Assembly (NCBI GenBank): GCA_007570785.1
Contig: ML660201.1
Location: forward strand, 31,681,840 to 31,745,839
DNA length: 64,000 nucleotides
Origin: Antilocapra americana
Taxonomy: Eukaryota; Chordata; Mammalia; Artiodactyla; Antilocapridae
Direction: 5' to 3'
Numbering within the stretch: position 1 is the stretch's first letter; the number at the start of each line of letters is the position of its first letter. The notes under the pieces were generated by a model that saw only the letters and a list, made by a program, of their open reading frames with translations, ran no database searches and was not told the DNA's origin. The translations under genes were made by a program, and so were the position numbers. Shown one piece after another: positions 45,201 through 56,374 of the stretch.

Positions 45201-47741
45201 CTGAGTGGTAAAGAATCTGCCGGCCAACGCAGGAGATGCGTGTTCGATCCCTAGGCCGGGAGGATCCCTTGGAGGAGGGAATGGCGACCCACTCCAGTGT
45301 TCTTGCCTGGAGAATCCCCTGGACAGAGGAGCCTGGTGGGCTACAGTCTATGGGGTCACAAAGGGTCAGACGCAACCTAGGGACTAAACAGCACCAACAC
45401 GCCCTATTACCGATCCCAGCAACAACCTCTTCATGGAGGCACAGCTGCTTGTACTTCACAGGTAAGGAAACCGGGGCCTGGCGAGGCCCTAAGTCTCCTT
45501 CCTCAGCGGCGGACAGAACAGAGGTCTGACAGCCCTGTGACTCGGACAGGTCGGCCAGCCGGAGGCTGCAGCTCTGGGCGAATCCACTGGCTGCCCTGAT
45601 GCCAGTTTCCCCACTGACCCAGACAGTGGGTACTGGTGATGCAGGAAGCAGACTGCCCACCTCTCCCCCACGCAGGGTAATGTGATTGGAGACTCACTCA
45701 CTGTGGGCTGAAACTCCAAGGTGACACCAGGACGGGAGGCTGAGCCCTGCCCAGATCCCATATTCCTCCTTCTCAAAGTCAGGCAACCTCCCCAACCACA
45801 CATGCGCAGAAAAGGTCTTGGAGATCAAAGGGGAGTGAGGTTAAGAGATGCTCCACGCACAAGCCTCTGCAGGAGAATCCACCTTGGCTAACAGACATGT
45901 GCGCGCACACAGAAGAACCCTGAGATACACCAAATACGGGCTGTGAACCGGGCAAACCAATGACCGGCCAAAGGAAAGCTGGAAGAAATGCCCGTTTCAG
46001 TAGCTCACACTGCCCCGAGGGCACAGCTCAGGGCCATTCTCTAAGTCTGCCTGGGTGTGTTTCTGTCCACACGTGCTGTACTCTTCTCTCCACCTAATAG
46101 ATACTTCACTTTTCATCTCTGTGGGAATTTTTTTCTCCAGTTGAAAAGCCAGGGTCTTGTCCCTGACCACTGGGGCTCTCACCACCCTGACCCACTGACA
46201 ATCTCTGGCCGCGACTGAAGCCCTGCTTCACACGGCTGCCAGCCGAGCCCCCAGAGATCACTGATACCAAGTTTCTCCCCCTTCTGCCGCACCCCCTCCT
46301 CCTGCCACCCCTGACTAAACGAAACGCTTACTGCCTATCATACAACATTTCTCACAAAAAGGAACTGTAATGAACACACATGTCCTTAAGAGGAATGATA
46401 CATTTGCAAGTACATCTTTGAATTAGCTCCTAAAAGAAAGAGACCAGAAAAAACATACATTTAACACACGGACATTTTATAGTATGCTCACTTTATCCAG
46501 TATGACTCAATTTCCAGAATGCTCACTTTGCCCCCAGGCCCTAGAGGGGGTCCACAGAGAGACCCTCGTAGGTACCGGGGAGTAAGGACTCCTGACCACT
46601 GGCAAACGACTCAAGACCACCTACCCACTTAACACAGCTAAGGACATGGATCATATGGAAACAATCACCCGTCATAATCAATCTGAGCTGGCTTCGTATC
46701 TACAGACAATAGTCTTATTTTGGATTATCAATTCTACAAGTCAGATGGGTCCAATTATTACTACAGGATCCTATAAAAATGCATGTTTTCTGTTTTCCTG
46801 ATCACTATAACAAAAAGTCCATCCAACGACCATTAAAACAAATTGGAAATCAATTTTTTTTCCCACTAAAGCTAGTGTCCTGTGTTATCTGTCAGTTTAT
46901 GGGGTTTGCATCAAAACCAGCAGGTTATAGTTTTCTGGCAAATCTCCGTTTCAATTTATTTCAACCGTAATTCTCACTTACCTTTATTTGCAACAAAATG
47001 CCTTTCTCTCTCAGACTGTTACACCTCTCATTTACTAAATTCCTTCCAGTTTCTGTGTTCTCCCTAAAACCTCACTGGAAAATGCGTATGACCAAGTGAT
47101 GGATAGCATGACATTGCATATTGTCACTCTGCTCTTTGTTTAATGTCTAGAAAAATGCCCAGATGTTTAGATCTCCGTATTTTCTACACCGTGCAGTTTA
47201 GCCTTCAGTAAGCTTGAAGCAGCCTCTGCTCTCCTGACACTAGTTAATCTACGGGGCCGTCAAACATGTCACACAGACCGTGAATCACTGCCTCCTGCAG
47301 AATTCGCTGAAACCCCCCAAGAAGCACTCGAGGCAGACAGCTGCACTGGGAGCCCTGCACCCACAGCTCGGCTCTTCGCAGAGAGGCCTTGCTAAGTCAT
47401 CTTCAAGATAATCCAAGGGCCTGAGTGAAGGCTTCAATAAAAAGAAAACGAAAAATTTGTCAAAAACAAATTGGCTGTCTTTCAGGCAGACACCTTTTTA
47501 GCAGGAGTTCCTCCCCCAACACCACCCACCCAGACACTTTTCTCAAACTAGTGGAACTCTCCTCTTCTAAACAATCTGGAATTTCTGAAGAATGTTGTTT
47601 TTGCATAGTTAATATTTTCACATTTTTCTGCCCCTCCTTGGTCTTTCCCAGTATAATATAATCCTTTGCACCTGCAAAAGCTCCACAGACTGCTGACTGC
47701 CAAGAATCCACCACATGATCTTGCCTCCAGGACCAGAGGGC
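36120..47741 (-). CDS. SLC25A26: SLC25A26 (mitochondrial S-adenosylmethionine carrier), last four coding exons
   Basis: SLC25A26 (SAMC) imports S-adenosylmethionine into the mitochondrial matrix in exchange for S-adenosylhomocysteine, supplying mitochondrial methylation. Four minus-strand exons (70, 65, 74 and 118 bp) join in frame to 108 residues plus stop, exactly the length I count for the human protein from ALWSWRQ to its end. Landmarks: [16 protein letters not shown]; the third carrier repeat with the P-x-D/E-x-x-K/R signature PLDVVK (the mitochondrial carrier family motif); LFAGVFPR; and [12 protein letters not shown]. It converges on LRIG1, as in human. Earlier exons (first two carrier repeats) were not found up to 64000 and should lie further right. 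Confidence 0.97.
36238..40516 (-). other. SLC25A26: SLC25A26 intron before the last exon
   Basis: Mostly unique sequence with a single antisense Bov-tA SINE (39834-40029). The open frames on either strand, up to about 188 codons near 38059-38625, show no family and are treated as chance. Confidence 0.85.
39834..40029 (-). mobile_element. Bov-tA SINE, antisense to + strand
   Basis: Begins with the reversed tail (ttggtgcttagtcgctaggt), contains 'ccatggactatagcctgcca' and ends in the reversed tRNA-like head 'gcaggcagattctttactgc' with tgagctaccaaggaagc. Confidence 0.95.
40517..40590 (-). CDS. SLC25A26: SLC25A26 coding exon (third from the window's right-hand exon)
   Basis: Minus strand: acceptor ccttgcag, donor GTAAGG, 74 bp. 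It encodes [20 protein letters not shown] then QGLSG, with the last Gly codon split after two bases. Aligns to the human matrix-loop segment AGSSTADGNVLSVLHGVWRS. Confidence 0.95.
40591..41574 (-). other. SLC25A26: SLC25A26 intron
   Basis: A 984-base intron of unique sequence. No repeat or additional exon recognised. Confidence 0.85.
41575..41639 (-). CDS. SLC25A26: SLC25A26 coding exon with carrier signature
   Basis: Minus strand: acceptor tgtacacag, donor GTAAGT, 65 bp. It encodes (G)[20 protein letters not shown] then K. PLDVVK is the P-x-D-x-x-K mitochondrial carrier motif of repeat 3. Val and Met replace the Ala and Thr I recall from human (DVAKTRITLAK), outside the invariant positions. 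Confidence 0.97.
45186..45397 (+). mobile_element. Bov-tA SINE
   Basis: Head 'ggcttcccaggtggctgagt', ggtaaagaatctgccgg, then 'gcgacccactccagtgttct' and tail 'gggtcagacgcaacctaggg'. Full length. Confidence 0.96.
45405..45540 (+). repeat. MIR SINE fragment
   Basis: 'acttcacaggtaaggaaacc' ggggcctggcgagg, then cagaacagaggtctgac, reads as a degraded MIR core immediately 3' of the Bov-tA. Confidence 0.5.
47672..47741 (-). CDS. SLC25A26: SLC25A26 coding exon (first of the four in the window)
   Basis: Minus strand: acceptor ttaccacag, 70 bp, donor GTGCAA. It encodes [20 protein letters not shown] then AFA plus one base of a Gly codon completed by the next exon. The donor GTGCAA is weak, but the junction gives a perfect AFAGGFAAAV join. 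Confidence 0.95.
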
Positions 47742-48401
47742 CTGTGGTAAAGGAGAAAGAAAAATACAAGTTATTAAATATTTGAATTTATCAGAACCTC
47801 CTGTGGGTTAGCTCTGGGGATGGGAACTTAAGTGAGAAGCTATTTTGGTGGCATTCCTCACCAATGACGTAAGTGATTTTCCCAAGGACTTAACGGCCTT
47901 CTAAAATAAGTCAGAGAAACAGGGTGACAGGGACATTAGAGTACCCAAAGGAACCATTGTCAGGGAATTCGTGTGATGCACACGCACACATTTATATATG
48001 AGTACAGAAATAAAGGTATCTTTAAGACAATGTAACATTTAAAACATTTCCCATATAATTCTAAACATGTAAATACCATAATACACAAATTAGTCCAAAG
48101 CAGTGTATACCAAATTCCACAGTTCTGTTTTCAATCTTTATCCATGCTGTACATGTTTGAAGGATGCTGATTCTATTACTAGACAATGTAAAGTTCCTCA
48201 AAACGTTTTCACACTGCTCTGTATAATAGGTGTAACGTAAAACTCATGCTGAGTTTCAAACTAGGCAAGATGATGGCAGAGGTGTGGTGCCTTGCTTGCT
48301 GAGAGTTTATGATACACTAGAAAATGAGATACAGTCATTTCAAACGGTGAAGAGCTCTGAGTCAGGCCCTGGTTCAGCCTCTGAACACATATCAAAACCC
48401 G

Positions 48402-48630
48402 AGACTTCCGGGTGATCCAGTGGATAAGAATCTGCTTTGCACTGCAGGGGATGTGGGTTTGATCCCTAGTCAGGGAACTAAGATCCTATCTGCCGCAGAG
48501 TAACTAAGCCTGCATGCCACGACTAGACAATCCACGGGAAAGGTCTCCACGTGACCCAACGAAGACCCAATACAGCTAAATAAATATTTTAAAAAACAAA
48601 ACAAACAAACGTACCAAAAAAAAAAAAACA
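48402..48630 (+). mobile_element. CHR-type tRNA-derived SINE
   Basis: 'gacttccgggtgatccagtg', then 'gggtttgatccctagtcagg' gaactaagatcc and an A-rich tail. This is the cetartiodactyl CHR (tRNA-Glu) SINE wording, distinct from Bov-tA. Confidence 0.8.
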
Positions 48631-48689
48631 AACCATCCACAGTCCTCATAACAATCCTAGGAGTCAGGTCCTGTTGCTAGCCTCTCGTT

Positions 48690-49600
48690 TCAGCTTTCTT
48701 GAGGTGTAAGTGATAGCCAATAAACTACACACATTTAAAGTAGGTGATACAGTAACTTCTGATAGACATACATAGGAAACAATCGCCACAATTAAGATAA
48801 TGAACGTATCCATCACCCAAAAAAGCTTTATTGTCCCTCTGTCATCCTCCTTCCCTGCTCTTCCTGACCAAACCTTAAACAATCTGATCGATCCCTATAG
48901 ATTAGTTTGCCTTTCCTGGAATTTTATATACACTAATTTTTTAACACAAATTCTTTCCTTCAGATTTTTTTATGATTTGTTCATGTTAATGTGGATATCA
49001 ATCATTTCTTCCTTTTTACTGGTTAAATCATAGTCCATTGTATAAATGTATCATTATTTGTCTATGTATCTGCCTGTTGATGGACCCTTGCGATTTTCCA
49101 GTTTGGGGCTACTACTAATAAAACTGTTATGAACGTTTATATTTATGACTTCATATGGAAACATGCCTTCATTTTTCTTGGAAAAATACCTAGGACTGAA
49201 ATAACTGAACCATATGGCAGGTGTATGTAGGTATACTTTTTAGGAAACTACCTAAACATCGCTCATTGTTTTAGAAATGGTTGTACCATTTTACATTTAG
49301 ACTAGTTTCTTTACATCTTTTCCAGTATCTGGTATTGTCAGTATTTTTAATATTTTACCATTTTAATTCATATGCAGTAGTATTTCATTGTGGTTTCAAT
49401 ATGTATTTCCCTGATAATGCTGAGCTCCTTTTTTTCATGTACTTTTTTTTTTTACCATCCATAAGCTATCTTCTTTATGAAGTGTCTGTTCAAATGTTTT
49501 GCACATTTTTATTGGGTTGTCTGTTTGGTAATTACTGAGTTTTGACAGTTCTTCCTTAATTACTGCCTTTTATTTTCCATGCCTTACTGAACTGCTTAGG
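48690..49600 (-). mobile_element. L1M-class LINE, antisense
   Basis: 'attaagataatgaacgtatc' catcaccc, then 'ctatagattagtttgccttt', 'ccagtttggggctactacta', 'accatatggcaggtgtatgt' and 'gaagtgtctgttcaaatgtt' lie in the order expected of the reverse complement of L1M ORF2/3' UTR. Confidence 0.85.
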
Positions 49601-50100
49601 GCCTCTAGCGTAATGGCAAGTACTACAATAAGTACAAAGAATATTAGAAATAAGACCTTTTGAATATATTCATTACAATGGCTAGAACAATATATATAAT
49701 ATCCTGTCAATGGTGGTGTGACATTTTCACAGATGATCAAATATACCACAACTAACAAATGGGACCTATTTAAACTTAAAAGCTTTTGCATAGCAAAGGA
49801 AACCATCAACAAGATGAAAAGACAACCCTCAGAATGGGAGAAAATATTTGCAAATGAAGGAACAGACAGAGTTAATCTCCAAAATACAGAAGCAGTTTAT
49901 TCAGCTCTATATCAAAAATAATAACAATAATAATAATAACTCAATCAAAAAATGAACACAAAGCCTAAACAGAAATTTTTCCAAAGACATATGGATGGTC
50001 AATGAACATGAAAAGATGCTCACCACTGCTCATTATTAGAGAAATGCAAATCAAACTACAATGAGATACCATTAAATAGCCATCACCAAAAATCTACAAA

Positions 50101-50395
50101 CCTGGACTTCCATGCTGATACAGTGGCTAAGCAGCCCCCTTCCAATGCAGAGTACTTGGGTTTGGAGCCCACATGCCTTGGAGCAACTAAGCCCGTGTGC
50201 CACAACTACTCAGCCAAGTTCTGCAACTACTGAAGCCTGTGCACCTAGAAGCCATGATCCACAGCAAGAGAGGTCACCACAAGGAGAAGCCCGTGTACCG
50301 TCAGGAGCAGTCCCTGCTCACTGCAATTAGAGAAAGACCACTTGCAGCAACTGAAAATAAACAAACAAACTTAACTTCAAAATAAAAAATCTACA
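50101..50395 (+). mobile_element. CHR-type SINE inserted in L1
   Basis: 'gagcaactaagcccgtgtgc' cacaactact, 'tgcaactactgaagcctgtg' and aagagaggtcaccacaaggag match the long CHR SINE body; A-rich end (aaataaacaaacaaac). L1 sequence continues on both sides. Confidence 0.8.
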
Positions 50396-50539
50396 AATCC
50401 CTAAGTGCTGCAGAGGATATGGAGAAAAGGGAACCCTCTTGCAGTATTTGTGGGAATGTAAATTCATACAGCCACTATGGAGAACAGTAAGGAGGTTCCT
50501 TAATAAGTTAAAACCAGAACTACCAGCAATCCCACTGCT

Positions 50540-50774
50540 GCTGCTGCTAAGTCATTTCAGTCGTGTCCAACTCCATGCAACCCCACAGACTGCAGCCCAC
50601 CAGGTTCCTCCATCCCTGGGATTCTCCAGGCAGGAACACTGGAGTGGGTTGCCATTTCCTTCTCCAATGCATGCATGCATGCATGCTAAGTCACCTCAGT
50701 CATGTCCGACTCTGTGTGACCCCATGGACAGCAGCCCACCAGGCTCCTCTGTCCACAGGATTCTCCAGGCCAGA
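50540..50774 (-). mobile_element. two adjoining antisense Bov-tA SINE pieces inserted in L1
   Basis: Two successive reverse-tail starts (ctgctaagtcatttcagtcg and 'gctaagtcacctcagtcatg'), each followed by gaccpositioned middle wording ('cagactgcagcccaccagg' and 'ggacagcagcccaccaggc'). The first is cut at an (atgc)n run (50668-50686) where the second begins. Confidence 0.85.
50668..50686. repeat. (ATGC)n short tandem repeat
   Basis: Four to five perfect atgc units at the junction of two antisense SINE pieces. Confidence 0.9.
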
Positions 50775-50925
50775 CTGGGCATATACTCTGAGAAACCCCA
50801 CAATTCAAAATGACATACACAACCCAATGTTCACTGGAGTGCTATTTACAATAGCTAAAGACCTGGAAGCAACCTAAACGTCCATTCATAGATAAAGATG
50901 TGGTACATGTATAGAATAGAATACT

Positions 50926-53922
50926 GCTGCTTAGCTGCTAAGTTGTGTCGGACTCTTTGACACACCATGAACTGCAGTCCAACTCCAGAAGGAACAAAGA
51001 TGCTGAGCCAAAGGGGAAACAATGCCCAGCTGTATCTGGTGGTGAAAGTAGAGTCTGATGCTGTCAAGAACAATATTGTATAGGAACCTGGAATGTTAGG
51101 TCCATGAAACAAGGTAAATTGGAAGTGGTCAAAAAGGAGATGGCAAGAGTGAACCATCAACATTTTAGCAATCCGTTAACTAAAATGGACAGGAATGGGT
51201 CAACTTAATTCAAATGACCATTATATCTACGATTGTAGGCAAGACTCCCTTAGAAGAAATGGACTAGTCCTTGTAGTCAACAACAGAGTCCAAAATGCAG
51301 TACTTGGGTGCAAACTCAAAAATGACAGAATGATCTCTGTTCATTTCCAAGGCAAATCATTCAATATCACGGTAATTCAAGTCTAGGCCCCAAATACTAA
51401 TGCTGAAGAAGCTGATTGGTTTTATGATGACCTACAAGACCTTCTAGAACTAACACCAAAAAAAGATGTCCTTTTCATCACAGGGGATTAGAATGCTAAA
51501 GTAGGAAGTCAAAACATACTTGGAGTAATAGACAAGTTTGGCCTTGGAGTACAAAAAGAAGCAGGGCAAAAGCTAACTGAGTTTTGCCAAGGGAATGCAC
51601 TGGTCACAGCAAACACCCTCTTCCAACAACACAAGAGACAACTCTACATATGGATGTCACCAAATGGTCAATACTGAAATCTGATTATATTCTTTGTAGT
51701 CATACAGATGGGAGACTGTATAGATGGAAAAGCCCCATACAGTCAGCAAAAACAAGACCGGGAGCTGACTGTGGCTCAGATCATGAACTCCTTATTGCAA
51801 AATTCAGACTTAATTTGAAGAATGCGGGGAAAACCACTAGGGTATTCCGGTATGACCTAAATTAAATCCATGATGATTATACAGTGGAAGTGACAAATAA
51901 ATTCAAGGGATTAAATCTGATAAGAGTACCCGAAGAACTACAGATGGATGTTCGTAACACTGCACAGGATGTGGTGATCAAAACCATCCCCAAGAAAGAG
52001 AGATGCAAAAAGGCAAAATAGTTGTCTGAGGAGGCCTTACAAATAGATGAGAAATGAAGAGAATCAAAAGGCAAAGGAGAAAAAGGAAAGATATACCCAT
52101 GTGAATGCAGAGTTTCAGAGAAGAGCAGGCAAAGATAAGAAAGTCTTTTTAAGTGAACAATGCAAAGAAATAGAGGAAAACAATAGAGTACGAAAGACTA
52201 GAGATCTCTTCAAAAATATTAAGAGATACCAAGGGAACACTTCATGCAAAGATGGGCACAATGAAGAACAGAATCGGTATGGGCCTAACAGAAAAAGATG
52301 ATATTAAGAAGAGGTGGCAAGAATACACAGAAGAACTGTACAAAAAAGATCTTCACGACCCAGATAACCATGATGGTGTGATCACTCACCTAGAGCCAGA
52401 CATCCTGAAATGTGAAGTCAAGTGGGCCTTAGGAAGCATCACTACGAACAAAGCTAGTGGAGGTAATGATATTTCAGTATGAGCTATTTCAAATTCTAAA
52501 AGATGATGCTGCGGGAAGTGCTGCTGCACTCAATATGCCAGCAAGTTTGGAAAGCTCAGCAGTGGCCACAGAACTGCAAAAGGTCAGTTTTCATTCCAAT
52601 TCCAGAGAAGGGCAATGCCAAAGAATGTTCAAACTACCACACGATTGCACTCATTTCACATGCTAGCAAAGTAATGCTCAAAATCCTTCAAACCAGGATT
52701 CACTAGTATGTGAACGAAGAACTTCCAGATGTACAAACTGCATTTAGAAAAGGCAGAGGAACCACAGATCAAACTGCCAACATCCGTGGGTCACAGAAAA
52801 AGCCAGAGAATTTGAGAACATCTATTTCTGCTTCATGACTATGCTAAAGCCTTTGACTGCAGGGATCACAACAAACCGAAAATTCTTCAAGAGATGGGAA
52901 CACCAGACCACCTGACCTGCCTTCTGAGAAATCTGTATGCAGGTCAAAAAGCAACAGTTAGAACTGAACATGGAATAACGGACTGCTTCCAAACTGGGAA
53001 AGGAGTACATGAAGGCTGTATACTGTCACTCTGCTTATTTAACTTACCTGCGGAGTGCATCATGCGAAATGCCAGGCTGGATGAAACACAAGCTGAAATC
53101 AAGATTGCTGGGAGAAATATCAATAACCTCAGATAGATAAATGAAATCACCCTGATGGTGGCAACGGAAGAGGAACTAAAGAGCCTCTTGATAAGAGTGA
53201 AAGAGGAGAGTGAAAAATCTGGCTTAAAACTCAACATTCAAAAAACAAAGATTGTGGCATCTGGTCCCATCACTTTATGGCAAATACATGGGGAAACAAT
53301 GGGAACAGTGAGAGATTTTATTTTCTTAGGCTCCAAAATCACTGTGGACGATGACTGCAGCCATGAAATTAAAAGATGCTTGCTCCTTAGAAGAAGACCT
53401 AAGACAATCCTAGACAGCATATTAAGAAGCAGAGACATTACTTTGCTGACAAAGGTCCATAGCGTCAAAAGCTATGCTTTTTCCAGTAGTCATGTATGGA
53501 TGTGAGAACTGGACAATAAAAATGCCAAAAGAACGGAATGCCCAAGTGGCCAAAGAATGGAAGTCTTCGAACTGTGGCCTGGAGAAGACCTTTGAGAGTC
53601 CCTTGCACAGCAAGGAGATCAAACCAGTCAATTCTTAAGGATATCAAACCTGAATACTCATTGGAAGGACTGATGCTGAAGCTCTAATATTTTTTGGCCA
53701 CCTGATGCAAAGAGCTGACTCACTGGGAAAGACTCTGATGCTGGGAAAGAATGAAGGCAGGAGGAAAAGGAGACGACAGAGCATGAGATGGTTGGATGGT
53801 ATCAACTCAATGGACATGAATTTGAGCAAGCTCCAGGAGTTGGTGAAGGACAGGGAAGCCTGGCATGCTGCATTCCATGGGGTCGCAAAGAGTCAGACAC
53901 GACTGAGCGACTGAAGAACAAC
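50926..53922 (+). mobile_element. BovB (RTE-clade) LINE, near full length, defective
   Basis: About 3.0 kb against roughly 3.2 kb for a complete BovB. The endonuclease start (ggaacctggaatgttaggtc) is near 51086. The reverse transcriptase runs from about 52430 (GSITTNKASGG) through LLRNLYAGQKATVRT to a C-terminal [19 protein letters not shown] segment, and the element ends in 'gagtcagacacgactgagcg'. The frame is cut by many stops and shifts, and the YADD catalytic box is lost (stop at about 53136). Flanking L1 sequence is continuous across it. Confidence 0.95.
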
Positions 53923-54889
53923 AATATAAAAAGGAATGAAATTGGGTCATTTGTAGTGATATGAATGGACCTAGCACCTTTCATACAGATGAAGTAAGAG
54001 AAAAACAAACATCATATATTATTGAATATATAGCAAACTTAAAGAAATGGTACAGGTGGACCTATCTGCAGGGCAGGAAAACAGACGGAGATATAGCGAA
54101 TGGACATGGAGACACAGGTCAGGGAGACAGCAAGGCTGGGACGAACTGAAAGAGTAGCCCGGACAGACACACTACCACGTGTAAAACAGACAGCTAGTGG
54201 GAAACTGCTGTATAGCACAGGGAACTCCGCACTCTGTGATGACCCAGAGGGGTGGCATGGTGGCCCAATAGCTAACTCACTTTATTGCACATCAGAAGCT
54301 AACACAACACTGTCAAGCAATTATCTTCTAAATATATTTACATACACAGACACAACTGAAAAAAGAGCTAACTTAGTACTACTTTCCTACTTAGTACTAC
54401 TTTCCTACTCTCAATAATTCTCCACTGAAAATATACTTTTGAAGGCCGAGAAAGCTGCTACAGAAATGGAAAAAACACCATGTAAACAAACCAAGGCATG
54501 GATGTCTCTGTCAGCTTTAACGTTTCTTCAGTCACATCTAACTACGTAAACTACCTAACAAATCAAGCGTTTAATAACGTTTAATAAGCTCTAACATTTC
54601 CTTCCACCTAACTAATCAGATGGGTTACTTGGAAAGCATGTTTATTGAAATCACTGGACTAAGAGAAAAGCTAATCAAATAGATTTTTGGAACCTTACTT
54701 GTGGAACTAGATTAACTAAAAAAAGAAAGTTTGATCAAAAACAGCTTTCTAAAGATAGTCTGGCCATTAAGCAGTTTCAGGTATTTTTCTGTAAATGTTC
54801 TAATGTTTCCAAGTATATCTGTGTGCTTTTGTAAAAAATGTTATTTTCTCCAGAGCTCTTACACGTACAGGAGACAGGATAAGAACCAA

Positions 54890-55042
54890 ATCAGGAGAAC
54901 AGCAACTTTTTATCTGTTTATCTTTTCTCAATTTCTGGCCACACTCCATGGCATACAGAATCTTAGATCGCCAGCCACGGTTCAAACCAATGCCCCCTGT
55001 TTGGAAAGCAGAATCTTAATCACTGAATAGCCAGGGAAGTCA
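54890..55042 (-). mobile_element. CHR-type SINE, antisense
   Basis: 'tctggccacactccatggca', 'agaatcttagatcgccagcc', ggttcaaaccaatgcccc and 'cttaatcactgaatagccag' ggaagtc are the reverse complement of a CHR/tRNA-Glu SINE. Confidence 0.8.
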
Positions 55043-55279
55043 CAAATTTTTAAAGGCAGCAAAATGTTTAATTTATCAGGCTAATGCCAATTTGAACACC
55101 GTGATTTACTTTGCTGAGTTTTCAGGAAATAGACACAAAGCATAAAGTTATCAATAGTCATTCTGGAAGTGACTGAAGGTCATCTTCAGTTTCTGCTGGA
55201 GCCTGCAAGGATTCCAGAGAGTCAAAGTTTACCCCAAACAAACTTAGAATACTACAAATAATGCAGACTTTGTCAGCAG

Positions 55280-55491
55280 TGTGCGTGTGCTCAGCTGCAG
55301 TCGTGTCAGACTCTTCCGACCCCATGGACTGCAGCCCACACGGCTCCTCTGTCCATCAGATTTCCCAGGCAAGTATACTGGTGTTGGGTGCCATTTCCTC
55401 CTCCAGGAGATCTTCCTGACCCAGGGATCGAACCTGTGTCTCCTGCATTGGCAGGTGGATTATTTACCACTGAGCCACCTGGGAAAGCCTT
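55280..55491 (-). mobile_element. Bov-tA SINE, antisense
   Basis: 'gtgctcagctgcagtcgtgt' cagactcttccgacccc, then 'gcattggcaggtggattatt' taccactgagccacctggg: a complete reverse Bov-tA. Confidence 0.96.
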
Positions 55492-55738
55492 ATAACTAGT
55501 AATAAAGAACAAATAGTAAGATGTGTATTACATGTCATACAGGAGAAGAAAAATCAGAGACACTATATTAATTCATAAACTGAGCATTTACTCAATACCT
55601 ACTAGGTTTCAGGCAGTGTAGAGTCAGGGGGGAAAAACAGCAGTCCCCAGGTCTAATATTTGATGGGGGTACAATAAGGACAGAAGAGGTTTTAAGAGAA
55701 AGAAGGCTTCACACAGGTGCCTGCTATAATCTAGGGAA

Positions 55739-55787
55739 GAAAAAAAAAAAAAAAGGTTGCCAAAGGGTGAAAAAAAAAAAAAAAAAC
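55739..55787. repeat. two poly-A tracts
   Basis: A16 at about 55739-55754 and A18 at about 55770-55787, separated by gttgccaaagggtg. Probably tails of unrecognised old retroposons. Confidence 0.85.
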
Positions 55788-56009
55788 CCCACTGGATTAA
55801 AATAGACCCAGATGGCTGAAGACACAATTTAAAAATAGAATCTATCACCTGGCCAGAATAACTTAGCCTAGAAACATAAAAACAAATGAATTTTTATTAG
55901 AAAAAGATACTAATAAATTTTAAAAATCTCTAGAATCAAAAGATTAAGATTCAAGTGAAAAACTTCCGTGGCAAACACAGAGCATTATAACAGGATCCAC
56001 AGCAACCAC

Positions 56010-56215
56010 ACTCACACAGAACTTACTATGCTCCATGCACCAAACACTTTACATGCATTAACTCATATAAGCCTAACCACAATCTTCCAAAGTATTTGCC
56101 ATTTAATCATTTCACAAACAAGGAAGTTGAAGCTCAGAGAAGTTAAGCACCTTGCCAAAGTTTAAACAGACAGTGACAGTTTATAAATGCTCTGACTTGC
56201 ATCTATAGGTCAGAG
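56010..56215 (+). repeat. MIR SINE
   Basis: 'cagaacttactatgctccat', 'cactttacatgcattaactc', then 'aaggaagttgaagctcagag' aagttaagcaccttgcc follow the MIR consensus in order. Confidence 0.8.
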
Positions 56216-56374
56216 GTGTCTTGAAAGCAAACAAAAGGTATCTATAAGACATTTCATAGTTCTATATACAGATGATAACTTTTACTAGAATGATATCAGA
56301 ATAACCAAGTGAATGAACAAACTATGTCAATGTCAAAATAATGTGCTTTAAATAATACAAATTTTCTCATGCAG

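Larger units (their letters stand above)
41640..47671 (-). other. SLC25A26: SLC25A26 intron (6.0 kb)
   Basis: Mostly unique, AT-richer sequence with a Bov-tA SINE at 45186 and a MIR fragment after it. A 293-codon plus-strand open frame (41766-42647) crosses a poly-T run and shows no domain. No further SLC25A26 exon needed: the flanking exons join exactly. Confidence 0.85.
49720..54335 (+). mobile_element. L1 LINE 3' portion, sense, split by three later insertions
   Basis: L1 ORF2-end sequence (gaatgggagaaaatatttgc at 49833; 'agagaaatgcaaatcaaact' at 50038) resumes after a CHR SINE, again after a Bov-tA pair (gcatatactctgagaaaccc), and again after a 3-kb BovB (aaaggaatgaaattgggtca). It ends in the L1 3' UTR (gctgtatagcacagggaact) near 54335. 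About 1 kb of L1 in all, with no intact frame. Confidence 0.85.

Noticed and set aside
50926..53922. A functional reverse transcriptase/endonuclease gene
   Set aside because: The BovB frame is fragmented, the YADD box is destroyed, and several stops interrupt the endonuclease and RT. A dead element.
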